DNA of 64,000 nt from assembly GCF_018917935.1 (NCBI RefSeq), contig NZ_JAHLPN010000006.1:1-64000 (forward strand), in the 5' to 3' direction. This DNA is from Kineothrix sp. MSJ-39 (lineage in GTDB: Bacteria; Bacillota; Clostridia; Lachnospirales; Lachnospiraceae). Shown here one piece after another: positions 18,522 to 25,950 of the stretch. The notes under the pieces are model-generated. The model was not told the origin of the DNA. It made no database searches and saw only the letters and a list, made by a program, of their open reading frames with translations. The translations under genes and the position numbers were made by a program. Numbering within the stretch: position 1 is the first letter of the stretch; every line of letters begins with the position of its first letter.

Positions 18522-19703
18522 TTACTTCTGTTTCTTCATGAAATCTTCGTAAAGCGGTGACATGCTGCGCAGTCTTTCCATAATGGCAACAAGCTGCTCT
18601 ACTACATAGTCCATTTCTTCTTTTGTATTTTCTTCTGACAGTGTCAGTCTGAGTGAGCCATGTGCAATTTCATGTGGCAGTCCGATCGCCAGAAGGACAT
18701 GGGACGGATCAAGCGAGCCTGATGTGCAGGCAGATCCACTGGATGCTGCAATTCCCTTATTGTCCAAAAGGATCAGCATGGATTCTCCTTCAATAAACTG
18801 AAAACTGAAATTCACATTGTTCGGCAGACGTTTCTTACGGTCTCCGTTTAAGCGGCAGTACGGGATCTCTGCTTCGATCCTGCTGATCAGATAATCACGG
18901 AGCTCGATCTCCTTCTGCATTTTTTCCTCCAGCATGGAGAAGGAACGCTTTGCTGCTGCAGCCAGTCCTACAATACCCGGAATATTTTCCGTACCGGCTC
19001 TTCTGCCACGCTCCTGCTGTCCGCCATGGACAAAGGAACGGATCTTGATGCCTTTTCTGATATAAAGGAAGCCGATTCCTTTCGGTCCGTTTAATTTATG
19101 TCCGCTTGCGGAAAGCATATCGATATGCATTTCATCTACATTGATCGGTACCTGTGCATATGCCTGTACTGCATCGGTATGGAATAAAATATCATGTTCC
19201 TTTGCGATCTCCCCGATCTCTTTGATCGGCTGGATCGTTCCGATCTCATTGTTTGCAAACATGACAGAGATCAGTATCGTATCCGGGCGGATCGCTGCCT
19301 TGAGCTCGTCTAATTTGATCACACCGTTTTCGTCCACGCCTACATAAGTCACTTCATAGCCGTGCTTTTCCAGATACTCGCATGTATGCAGTACCGCATG
19401 GTGCTCGATCGCAGATGTGATGATGTGTTTTCCTTTCTGGGCATAAGCATCTGCTGTTGCCTTGATCGCCCAGTTGTCAGACTCGGAACCGCCTGCTGTA
19501 AAATAAATCTCGTTCGCTTTTGCACCGAGCGTTCCGGCAATATATTCTCTCGACTCATCGAGTGCTTCCTTACTCTTTGCACCTAACTGATAGATGCTGC
19601 TTGCATTTCCGTAATACTCTTTAAAATAAGGCAGCATCGCATCCACTACAGAATCTGCTACCTTTGTTGTCGCTGCATTATCCAGATAAATCAACTTACT
19701 CAT
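18522..19703 (-). CDS. nifS: Cysteine desulfurase NifS/IscS
   Basis: 393 aa. PLP enzyme that takes sulfur from cysteine for Fe-S clusters (via NifU) and tRNA thiolation (via MnmA). It begins IYLDNAATTKV; PLP-binding residues include HTDAVQAYAQV and the Schiff-base Lys in SGHKLNGPKGIGF; the mobile catalytic Cys is in SSGSACTSG. The start MSKLIYLDN is chosen by homology; the ribosome site (AGGAAAAACGGGAAA) is only fair and an upstream in-frame TTG is possible. First gene of nifS-nifU-mnmA, with a strong promoter at 19751-19779. Confidence 0.96.
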   Translation of the reverse strand: MSKLIYLDNAATTKVADSVVDAMLPYFKEYYGNASSIYQLGAKSKEALDESREYIAGTLGAKANEIYFTAGGSESDNWAIKATADAYAQKGKHIITSAIEHHAVLHTCEYLEKHGYEVTYVGVDENGVIKLDELKAAIRPDTILISVMFANNEIGTIQPIKEIGEIAKEHDILFHTDAVQAYAQVPINVDEMHIDMLSASGHKLNGPKGIGFLYIRKGIKIRSFVHGGQQERGRRAGTENIPGIVGLAAAAKRSFSMLEEKMQKEIELRDYLISRIEAEIPYCRLNGDRKKRLPNNVNFSFQFIEGESMLILLDNKGIAASSGSACTSGSLDPSHVLLAIGLPHEIAHGSLRLTLSEENTKEEMDYVVEQLVAIMERLRSMSPLYEDFMKKQK

Positions 19704-19750
19704 TTTCCCGTTTTTCCTTTCATATCTCAATAGTAGGAATTTTTATTTGC

Positions 19751-19779
19751 ATCATAGCACCGCATATAGGTTCTGTCAA
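19751..19779 (-). promoter_or_regulatory. nifS-nifU-mnmA promoter
   Basis: Minus-strand TTGACA, 17-bp spacer, TATGAT, 48 bp upstream of nifS. No IscR-like palindrome was noticed around it. Confidence 0.78.
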
Positions 19780-19824
19780 GAAACCGCAAAGCATATGCAT
19801 AATAATAAACTTCTACAGGTAAGT

Positions 19825-21153
19825 ATGCGCAATAAATATCCTTTTTTATCCGGTACGATCTTACTTACGCTGACCGGTTTTCTCACAAAGATCATTGGGT
19901 TCTTTTACCGTATTTTTCTGTCCCGCAGCATTGGCGAGGAGGGCATGGGGATCTACCAGCTTTTGGCTCCCATCATGGCACTTTCCTATGCTTTTACTTC
20001 TGCGGGCATCCAGACAGCCATTTCCAAATACACAGCTGCCTATCATGCGCAGGGCAGAAAGAGATCCGCCCTTGCAACATTATTGACAGGTTTTCTTCTC
20101 TCTATTCTGCTTTCTGTCATTGCTACAGTCTTTTTGTATCAAAATGCTGCCATGCTCGCAGCCCGCTTTCTGCTGGAGCCGCGCTGTGAACCTCTGATCC
20201 GCATTTTTGCCCTGTCCATTCCGTTTGCGAGCATCCACAGCTGCATCAACGGCTATTATTACGGGCTGAAGAAAACACTGCTGCCCTCCGCCAGCCTGCT
20301 TGTGGAACAGCTTACAAGAGTACTCAGCGTATACGCCATTTACACCTACGGCTATACGATCCACGCCCGCCCGACGATCGCAGTTGCCATGCTGGGTGTC
20401 CTCATCGGCGAAGTCTGCTCCACTCTTTTAAGTACGATCGTTTTATTTGTGCAGGAAAAAAAGTCATTTCATCTGCCTGCTTCCTTTTCCGTCAAAGCGG
20501 GCGGCAGATATACAAAGGAAATCATGCTGCTTGCGCTTCCGTTGATGGCAAACAGGCTTGTCCTGAACGGCCTGCAGAGCATCGAAGCAGTGTATATTCC
20601 AAACCGTCTGACCTTGTACGGGCTTTCCACTGCGGATTCCCTGCGCTGTTACGGCGTTCTGACCGGAATGGTACTGCCGCTTCTTCTATTCCCAAGTGCC
20701 ATTACCTCTTCCGTCTCTGTGCTCCTTCTGCCCTACATTTCAGAAGCACAGGCGGTCGGGAACCACAAGAAAATCCGTCAGGCAGTCAAAAAATGTTTAC
20801 TTGCCTGCTTGCTGCTTGGCAGCGTCTGCTGTGTGGTTCTGCTCATCTTTGGCACTTTTCTCGGAAAGCTGCTTTTTGACAGCACACTTGCCGGCGACTA
20901 TATCCGCATGCTGAGCATTGTCTGCCCGATCCTGTATATGGGCAGCGTGTTAAACAGCATCCTGCACGGGCTCGGCCGCGCACTTTCCGCCTTTTTCTAT
21001 AATGTGGTCAGCCTGCTGCTGCGTCTTGCTTTTGTTTTCTTCCTGATCCCGTCCATTGGTATGTACGGCTATCTGCTCGGTATCTTTTTCAGCCAGCTCC
21101 TGTTTACAGCCCTTATTCTTTTCTCACTTCGCCGTTATTTTCTTGCAAGATAG
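19825..21153 (+). CDS. MATE-like lipid/polysaccharide flippase, SpoVB/MurJ-related
   Basis: 442 aa with about 12-14 predicted transmembrane helices throughout. The N-terminus FLSGTILLTLTGFLTKIIGFFYRIFLSRSIG and the following EGMGIYQLLAP are typical of the SpoVB/YtgP polysaccharide-biosynthesis family, which flips peptidoglycan or spore-cortex precursors. Membership is clear; the exact substrate is not. The reading frame is open from a TTG at 19747, but the ATG at 19825 has ACAGGTAAGT before it and fits the family start. It is divergent from nifS, and the aroF promoter overlaps its last codons. Confidence 0.85.
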   Translation: MRNKYPFLSGTILLTLTGFLTKIIGFFYRIFLSRSIGEEGMGIYQLLAPIMALSYAFTSAGIQTAISKYTAAYHAQGRKRSALATLLTGFLLSILLSVIATVFLYQNAAMLAARFLLEPRCEPLIRIFALSIPFASIHSCINGYYYGLKKTLLPSASLLVEQLTRVLSVYAIYTYGYTIHARPTIAVAMLGVLIGEVCSTLLSTIVLFVQEKKSFHLPASFSVKAGGRYTKEIMLLALPLMANRLVLNGLQSIEAVYIPNRLTLYGLSTADSLRCYGVLTGMVLPLLLFPSAITSSVSVLLLPYISEAQAVGNHKKIRQAVKKCLLACLLLGSVCCVVLLIFGTFLGKLLFDSTLAGDYIRMLSIVCPILYMGSVLNSILHGLGRALSAFFYNVVSLLLRLAFVFFLIPSIGMYGYLLGIFFSQLLFTALILFSLRRYFLAR

Positions 21154-21171
21154 GCGTTTGTGGGCTATAAT
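21143..21171 (+). promoter_or_regulatory. aroF promoter
   Basis: Plus-strand TTGCAA, 17-bp spacer, perfect TATAAT, 55 bp upstream of the aroF start. The -35 box lies inside the last codons of the flippase gene. Confidence 0.75.
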
Positions 21172-21225
21172 GGCATACGGACTGCGTTGTAGCCAAATAT
21201 ACCACAAAGAAAAGAGGGTACCCAG

Positions 21226-22257
21226 ATGGGAATGGATTTTATACAAAAATTACCAACGCCAGCCGAGATCAGAGAACAGTACCCTGTTCCGCCGGCACTG
21301 GCTGCTTTAAAGAAACAGAGAGATAAAGAAATCGCAGATGTACTGACCGGACAAAGCGACAAGCTGCTTGTCATCATCGGTCCCTGCAGTGCAGACAATG
21401 AAGATGCTGTCTGCGATTATGTCGAAAGACTTGCAAAGGTCAATGAAAAGGTCAATGACAGATTACTTGTCATTCCGCGTATTTATACAAATAAGCCGCG
21501 TACAACCGGTGAAGGCTACAAGGGCATCGTCCATCAGCCGGATCCTTCCAAAAAGCCGGATCTTCTGCAGGGTATCGTAGCCATGCGTAAGATGCACATT
21601 CATGCCATGGACGTATCAGGGCTGACCGCTGCCGATGAAATGCTTTATCCGGAAAACTACCGCTATGTATTTGATTTTCTTTCCTACGTTGCCATCGGTG
21701 CACGTTCTGTAGAAGATCAGCTGCATCGTCTGACGGTCAGCGGTTTTGATGTGCCTGCAGGCATGAAAAACCCGACCTCCGGTGATCTGACGGTTATGAT
21801 GAACAGCGTGTATGCTGCACAGCATCCGCATACCTTTACTTACCGTGGCTGGGAAGTGAAAACAACCGGAAATCCACTGGCACATACTGTACTGCGTGGT
21901 TCCGTCAATCCATACGGCAGAAGCCTTCCGAATTACCATTATGAAGATTTAAGCCGCTTAAACGATCTGTATCAGGAACGCGAACTGTTAAACCCTGCTG
22001 CGATCATCGATGCCAACCATAACAACTCCGGCAAGAAATTCGAGCAGCAGATCCGTATCGTCAAGGAGGTTATGCATTCCAGAAAGGTAAATCCTGATAT
22101 CCACTCTCTTGTCAAGGGTGTCATGATCGAAAGCTACATTGAGGAAGGCAACCAGAAGATCGGGGAAGGCATTTACGGAAAATCCATCACAGATCCTTGT
22201 CTTGGCTGGGCAGACAGCGAAAAGCTGCTTTATGAACTGGCTGAGCTTAATGTATAG
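21226..22257 (+). CDS. aroF: 3-deoxy-7-phosphoheptulonate (DAHP) synthase, class I
   Basis: 343 aa, the AroF/G/H type. Condenses phosphoenolpyruvate with erythrose 4-phosphate as the first step to chorismate, the substrate of the trpE product encoded 21 kb away. Key motifs: IIGPCSAD (metal-binding Cys), KPRTTGEGYKG, GARSVEDQ, NPTSGD and DANHNNSGK. There is no fused chorismate mutase domain. The start follows GAGGGTACCCAG. It is monocistronic, with its own promoter and a strong hairpin downstream; no T-box or other leader fits in the 55-nt leader. Confidence 0.95.
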   Translation: MGMDFIQKLPTPAEIREQYPVPPALAALKKQRDKEIADVLTGQSDKLLVIIGPCSADNEDAVCDYVERLAKVNEKVNDRLLVIPRIYTNKPRTTGEGYKGIVHQPDPSKKPDLLQGIVAMRKMHIHAMDVSGLTAADEMLYPENYRYVFDFLSYVAIGARSVEDQLHRLTVSGFDVPAGMKNPTSGDLTVMMNSVYAAQHPHTFTYRGWEVKTTGNPLAHTVLRGSVNPYGRSLPNYHYEDLSRLNDLYQERELLNPAAIIDANHNNSGKKFEQQIRIVKEVMHSRKVNPDIHSLVKGVMIESYIEEGNQKIGEGIYGKSITDPCLGWADSEKLLYELAELNV

Positions 22258-22290
22258 TTAATACTATCAATAAACATCTCTAAAAAATCC

Positions 22291-22326
22291 AGCCGGCGTC
22301 ACATTTCATGTGACGCCGGCTATTTC
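22291..22326 (+). terminator. Probable terminator after aroF
   Basis: Perfect 14-bp GC-rich stem (22291-22304 with 22308-22321) and a 3-nt loop. The following T tract is weak (ATTTCAT), while an A-rich run upstream (TAAAAAATCC) gives a T tract on the other strand, so it may also serve the minus-strand gene that ends at 22383. Confidence 0.7.
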
Positions 22327-22382
22327 ATACACTTCTATTCTGCTGTTTCTATAAGATATACTTGTTTCTTATTCTGGATTAT

Positions 22383-22816
22383 TTATTCAACATAAGGCTT
22401 CAATACCTCATATAATTCCTGCCTGAGTCCATCACTATTATTCACAACATAATAATAATTTCCGTAATTTCTGTATGCTTTGCCCTTATATATCTCTAAA
22501 AGCCACCATGCATCCATACGATCCTTTTTCTGCGCAAAATATGACAATGTGCATTCCCAATCTTCATCACCCTTTTGAGGATCAGCGCATAAATGACATG
22601 TGTATTTCTGTAAAATCATCCTTACTTTTTTCTGGTCTTCTACACTTATTCCCGTAATCCCTGTACATTTACCATCAGCAATTTAATTGTCACCGCATCA
22701 AGCTGAAGCACTGCACTCTTAGGCAGTAATCTTCGCGGCCAAAATATAAAAGCCGCTATTACCAATATGACAACTATGATACTTCCGCCGATCATCAGGA
22801 TCTTTTTTCTGTTCAT
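22383..22816 (-). pseudogene. Frameshifted small membrane-anchored protein gene
   Basis: Reading from the ATG at 22816 (preceded by GGGGGATGAGGA) gives a basic N-terminus, a membrane helix (IIVVILVIAAFIF, about 13-25) and a run ending LDAVTIKLL, then a premature stop. In the next frame the sequence continues without a break as ADGKCTGITGISVEDQ and ILQKYTCHLCADP down to a stop at 22383. The join is at the AAA run at 22682-22684; one extra A would restore a single frame of about 145 codons reading TIKIADGKCTG. This is either a real 1-bp deletion or a sequencing error. Function is unknown; the layout resembles small Firmicute signal-anchored proteins. It is 26 bp beyond the glycosyltransferase gene on the same strand. 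Confidence 0.75.
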
Positions 22817-22842
22817 TCCTCATCCCCCTGTTCTTCCGTCTC

Positions 22843-24015
22843 TTACTGCCTCCTGAGCCACGGATCCAGCTGATCCATACGCTGTGCCCAGGTGTTCTGC
22901 AGACCTGTTTGAAGCCCTGCCTCTGCGATCTGTTCCATTTTGGCAGGATCGGCAAGAAGCGATCTGACAATATCCGGCAATTCTTCTTTCCGTGTCAGAG
23001 AAAAGAGCCGGCAATTTTCGCCATCCCGCAGGATCCCATCCAGATAAGGATTGGTATCGGTCAGGCAGACCGCACCATTTAACATCGTATTATAGATCCT
23101 GTCATGTGCCCCCAGCTTAAACCATGGAAGTACATTTAAAGAAATCCTGCTGTCTCTGATCTTTTCCAGACATTCCTCTGAAAAAAGAGAATCTCCGTTG
23201 ATCAGATTTTCCGGTCTTTCGCAAGGAAGCTCATTCCATTTATCGCCAAATACATGCACCTTGATCCCTGCATCCACGAGCGTCTTTACGACCTCACCTC
23301 TTGTTTTATAGCGTACATACAGATCGATGAAGGTAATATTCTGCATCGTTTCCTTTAGCTGTTCTTCCGTCACATCCGGTATTTCCCTGCGTAGAAAACG
23401 TTCCACTACCTCTTCGACCGTCTGGGACGGATCCGCCAAAAGTGCATCTATCATCTCGTAATAAAATGCCGTATATTCGTCTCCCAGACGCGTGATGTAC
23501 TTTTCAAACCGGGAAGGCGAGGCATAATTGCCGGTAAAGACAACATCCATGCTCCGCTCCGGCATTTTCTTTAATGTCGGATGGTCGATCTGGGTTCCTC
23601 CAAGCGGCAGAAACGGTCCCATTTCAATTTCCGGAAAGAAACGCCGCATAAACGCTTCATGATTTTTGTCTATGGACAACTGACAGTAGTTCCGCGGTCT
23701 TTGTGCCAGCAGCTTGTAATAGTAATACGGATGATCCGCCAGAATGTTACAGCACTTCACGTCCAGCGCATCCCAGATATACGTACCGTTTTCATCCAGA
23801 AACTGCGGTTCCTGACACATTCCATGAAAATTAAAGGAAAGCAGCATGGTATTTCCTTTTTCCAGAAAGCGCAGCATCTGCCCCGTGCTTTCCCACGGCT
23901 TCTTCAGATCATACAGATAGACTTCATACCCAAGCCGCAGAAGTTCTTTTTTCATCTGTCTGGAAAAATAGCCCTGTGTTTCAATATCCCCCTCAAATAA
24001 GATGATCTTTTTCAT
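22843..24015 (-). CDS. CgeB-like glycosyltransferase family protein
   Basis: 390 aa. The N-terminal domain (1-190) has the Rossmann-like pattern of DUF3880/CgeB proteins (KIILFEGDIETQGYFSRQM; LADHPYYYY; FLPLGGTQ), and the C-terminal half (about 255-375) resembles glycosyl-transferase group-1 domains (VHVFGDKWNEL, LNVLPWFKLGAHDRIYNTMLNGAVCLTDTNPYL). Homologues act on spore or cell-surface polysaccharides, but neither sugar nor acceptor can be deduced. Soluble, with no signal peptide. It begins 1 bp after the K+ uptake regulator gene, so the two are translationally close. Confidence 0.8.
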   Translation of the reverse strand: MKKIILFEGDIETQGYFSRQMKKELLRLGYEVYLYDLKKPWESTGQMLRFLEKGNTMLLSFNFHGMCQEPQFLDENGTYIWDALDVKCCNILADHPYYYYKLLAQRPRNYCQLSIDKNHEAFMRRFFPEIEMGPFLPLGGTQIDHPTLKKMPERSMDVVFTGNYASPSRFEKYITRLGDEYTAFYYEMIDALLADPSQTVEEVVERFLRREIPDVTEEQLKETMQNITFIDLYVRYKTRGEVVKTLVDAGIKVHVFGDKWNELPCERPENLINGDSLFSEECLEKIRDSRISLNVLPWFKLGAHDRIYNTMLNGAVCLTDTNPYLDGILRDGENCRLFSLTRKEELPDIVRSLLADPAKMEQIAEAGLQTGLQNTWAQRMDQLDPWLRRQ

Positions 24016-24016
24016 A

Positions 24017-24667
24017 CTATAATTCCTTCAGCATGGCATTGACATCCTCTTTCCGTCCGAGGATCATGAGATGCTCTTTTCCGGTAAAGCAATATTCCGG
24101 CTTTGGCAGAAAATCTGTCTCTTCTTCTGTTTTAATGCCGAGCACATTGATCTGATAGGTTGCTCTGATATCAATATCTCGGATCGTGCGTCCGATCCAG
24201 TCCGGATGTACCGGTATTTCATAAATCGAATAGTCATCGGAAAGCTGGATATAGTCAAAAACGTGATTAGCAGAAAGTCTGACTGCCAGACGCTGTGCAA
24301 TATCCCTGTTTGGATAAATAACTTCATCCGCACCGTTACGCAGCAGGAATTTTGCGTGGATATCCCGATTCGCCTTACTGATCACATATTTGGCACCCAT
24401 TTCCTTTAACAGACTTGTGATCTCCAGACTGTTCTGGAAGTTACTGCCTATGCAGACGATACACATATCAAAAGAACCTACATCCAGGCTATTTAAAAAC
24501 TTCTCGCTTGTACAGTCACCGATCCGGACGTTCATTACCTTTGAGACAAGCTCTTCCAGCACTTCTTCCCTTACATCTACCACCATCAGCTCATTGCCAA
24601 GCTTTGACATACTGTCGCAGAGATAGCGCCCGAATTTTCCCATTCCTATCATTAACACTCTTTTCAT
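24017..24667 (-). CDS. TrkA/KtrA-type potassium uptake regulatory protein
   Basis: 216 aa. An RCK_N domain (about 1-120) has the nucleotide motif VLMIGMGKFGRYLC, then Asp in VVDVREE and GDCTSEKFL, and an RCK_C domain follows (about 140-216, YEIPVHPDWIGRTIRDIDIR). It gates a Ktr/Trk-type K+ channel in response to ATP/ADP or NAD(H) and possibly c-di-AMP (known for the family). No channel-forming KtrB/TrkH gene is adjacent, so the partner must be elsewhere. The start at 24667 follows GAGGAAACAACAG; a GTG five codons earlier lies in that ribosome site. Confidence 0.9.
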   Translation of the reverse strand: MKRVLMIGMGKFGRYLCDSMSKLGNELMVVDVREEVLEELVSKVMNVRIGDCTSEKFLNSLDVGSFDMCIVCIGSNFQNSLEITSLLKEMGAKYVISKANRDIHAKFLLRNGADEVIYPNRDIAQRLAVRLSANHVFDYIQLSDDYSIYEIPVHPDWIGRTIRDIDIRATYQINVLGIKTEEETDFLPKPEYCFTGKEHLMILGRKEDVNAMLKEL

Positions 24668-24738
24668 CTGTTGTTTCCTCACTTTTATCTATACCATATA
24701 TCTATCAGCAAATGTGATCATTTTCAGTTACCCTGTGC

Positions 24739-25947
24739 TTACTGTCCGTTTTTCGGGCATCTGCGCTGTAGTATCTGTGTCAGGATCTCATTTGCCACTT
24801 CATCCTTACTCATCAGCGGGAGTTCTTTGATCTCTTCTTTTGTGATCAGTGTCACAACATTGGTATCTGTTGCAAAGCCTGCGCCTTTTACTTTCAGGTT
24901 GTTTGCCACGATCATATCCAGATTTTTCTTTTCCAGCTTCTTTTCGGAGTTTTCCAGCATATGCTCTGTTTCCATGGAAAAGCCGCATAAAAACTGTCCG
25001 TCCGGCTTATGTGCACCGAGATATGCCAGAATGTCCTGCGTTCTTTTGCAGGTGATCGCCATCGTATCATCGCTTTTCTTGATCTTATTGTCAGCTGTCT
25101 CAACCGGTGTGTAATCCGCAACCGCCGCTGCCTTTATAATGATATCTGCAGTCTTTGCTTCTTCCTTGCAGGCTTCAAACATGTCTGCTGCACTGCTCAC
25201 GCGTCTGATATTCACGTAAAGCGGTTCCTCGGCACTTGTATGTGCTGCCACCACGGTAACTTCCGCGCCTCTCTGCATAGCGGTTTTTGCCAGTGCAAAG
25301 CCCATCTTGCCTGTGGAATGATTGGAAATAAAACGGACAGGATCGATTGCTTCCTGCGTTGCGCCTGCTGTCACAAGCACCTTTAAGCCCTGCATATCCT
25401 TTTCGTAGCGGATCTCCTTTAAGATCGCTGCCACCAGCACTTCCTCTGACGGCAGTTTGCCGCTTCCGACATCACCGCAAGCCAGTCTGCCGCTGTCGGG
25501 CATAATGATATCCATTCCGTAATGTCTGCACTTTTCCAGATTGTCCTGCAGGATCGGATTTTCAAACATCCGTGTATTCATTGCCGGTGCGATCAGCTTT
25601 TTACAAGGGCAAGCCATGACCGTTGTCGTCAGCATATCATCTGCGATCCCGTTTGCGATCTTGCCGATCACATTTGCGGAAGCCGGTGCGACCAGCACGA
25701 TGTCCGCCTTCTTGGCAAGCGCCACATGTTCCACGCTGTATTGGAAATTCCGGTCAAAGGTATCGATCAGGCACTTATGCCCTACCAGTGTTTCAAACGT
25801 GATCGGATTGATAAACTGTGTCGCATTCTGCGTCATCAGCACATGCACCTCCGCATGCATTTTCACGAGCATGCTTGCTACATTTGCCATTTTATAAGCT
25901 GCAATGGAGCCTGTGACTCCCAGCAGCACTGTTTTTCCTTTTAACAT
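24739..25947 (-). CDS. coaBC: Phosphopantothenoylcysteine decarboxylase/synthase CoaBC
   Basis: 402 aa, a fused bifunctional enzyme. It couples 4'-phosphopantothenate to cysteine and decarboxylates the product, in coenzyme A synthesis. The N-terminal flavoprotein domain (about 1-175) shows VTGSIAAYKMAN, ASANVIGKIANGIADD and PAMNTRMFENP; the C-terminal CoaB domain (about 185-395) begins LKVLVTAGATQEAIDPVRFISNHSTGKMG. It starts 3 bp after the stop of the ABC permease gene, which places it at the end of that transcript unless it has a hidden promoter. Confidence 0.96.
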   Translation of the reverse strand: MLKGKTVLLGVTGSIAAYKMANVASMLVKMHAEVHVLMTQNATQFINPITFETLVGHKCLIDTFDRNFQYSVEHVALAKKADIVLVAPASANVIGKIANGIADDMLTTTVMACPCKKLIAPAMNTRMFENPILQDNLEKCRHYGMDIIMPDSGRLACGDVGSGKLPSEEVLVAAILKEIRYEKDMQGLKVLVTAGATQEAIDPVRFISNHSTGKMGFALAKTAMQRGAEVTVVAAHTSAEEPLYVNIRRVSSAADMFEACKEEAKTADIIIKAAAVADYTPVETADNKIKKSDDTMAITCKRTQDILAYLGAHKPDGQFLCGFSMETEHMLENSEKKLEKKNLDMIVANNLKVKGAGFATDTNVVTLITKEEIKELPLMSKDEVANEILTQILQRRCPKNGQ

Positions 25948-25950
25948 AAT

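Noticed and set aside
22719-22970. 83-codon minus-strand open frame
   Set aside because: Its first half is a shadow of the glycosyltransferase gene end and its second half is out of frame with the better supported frameshifted gene at 22383-22816.
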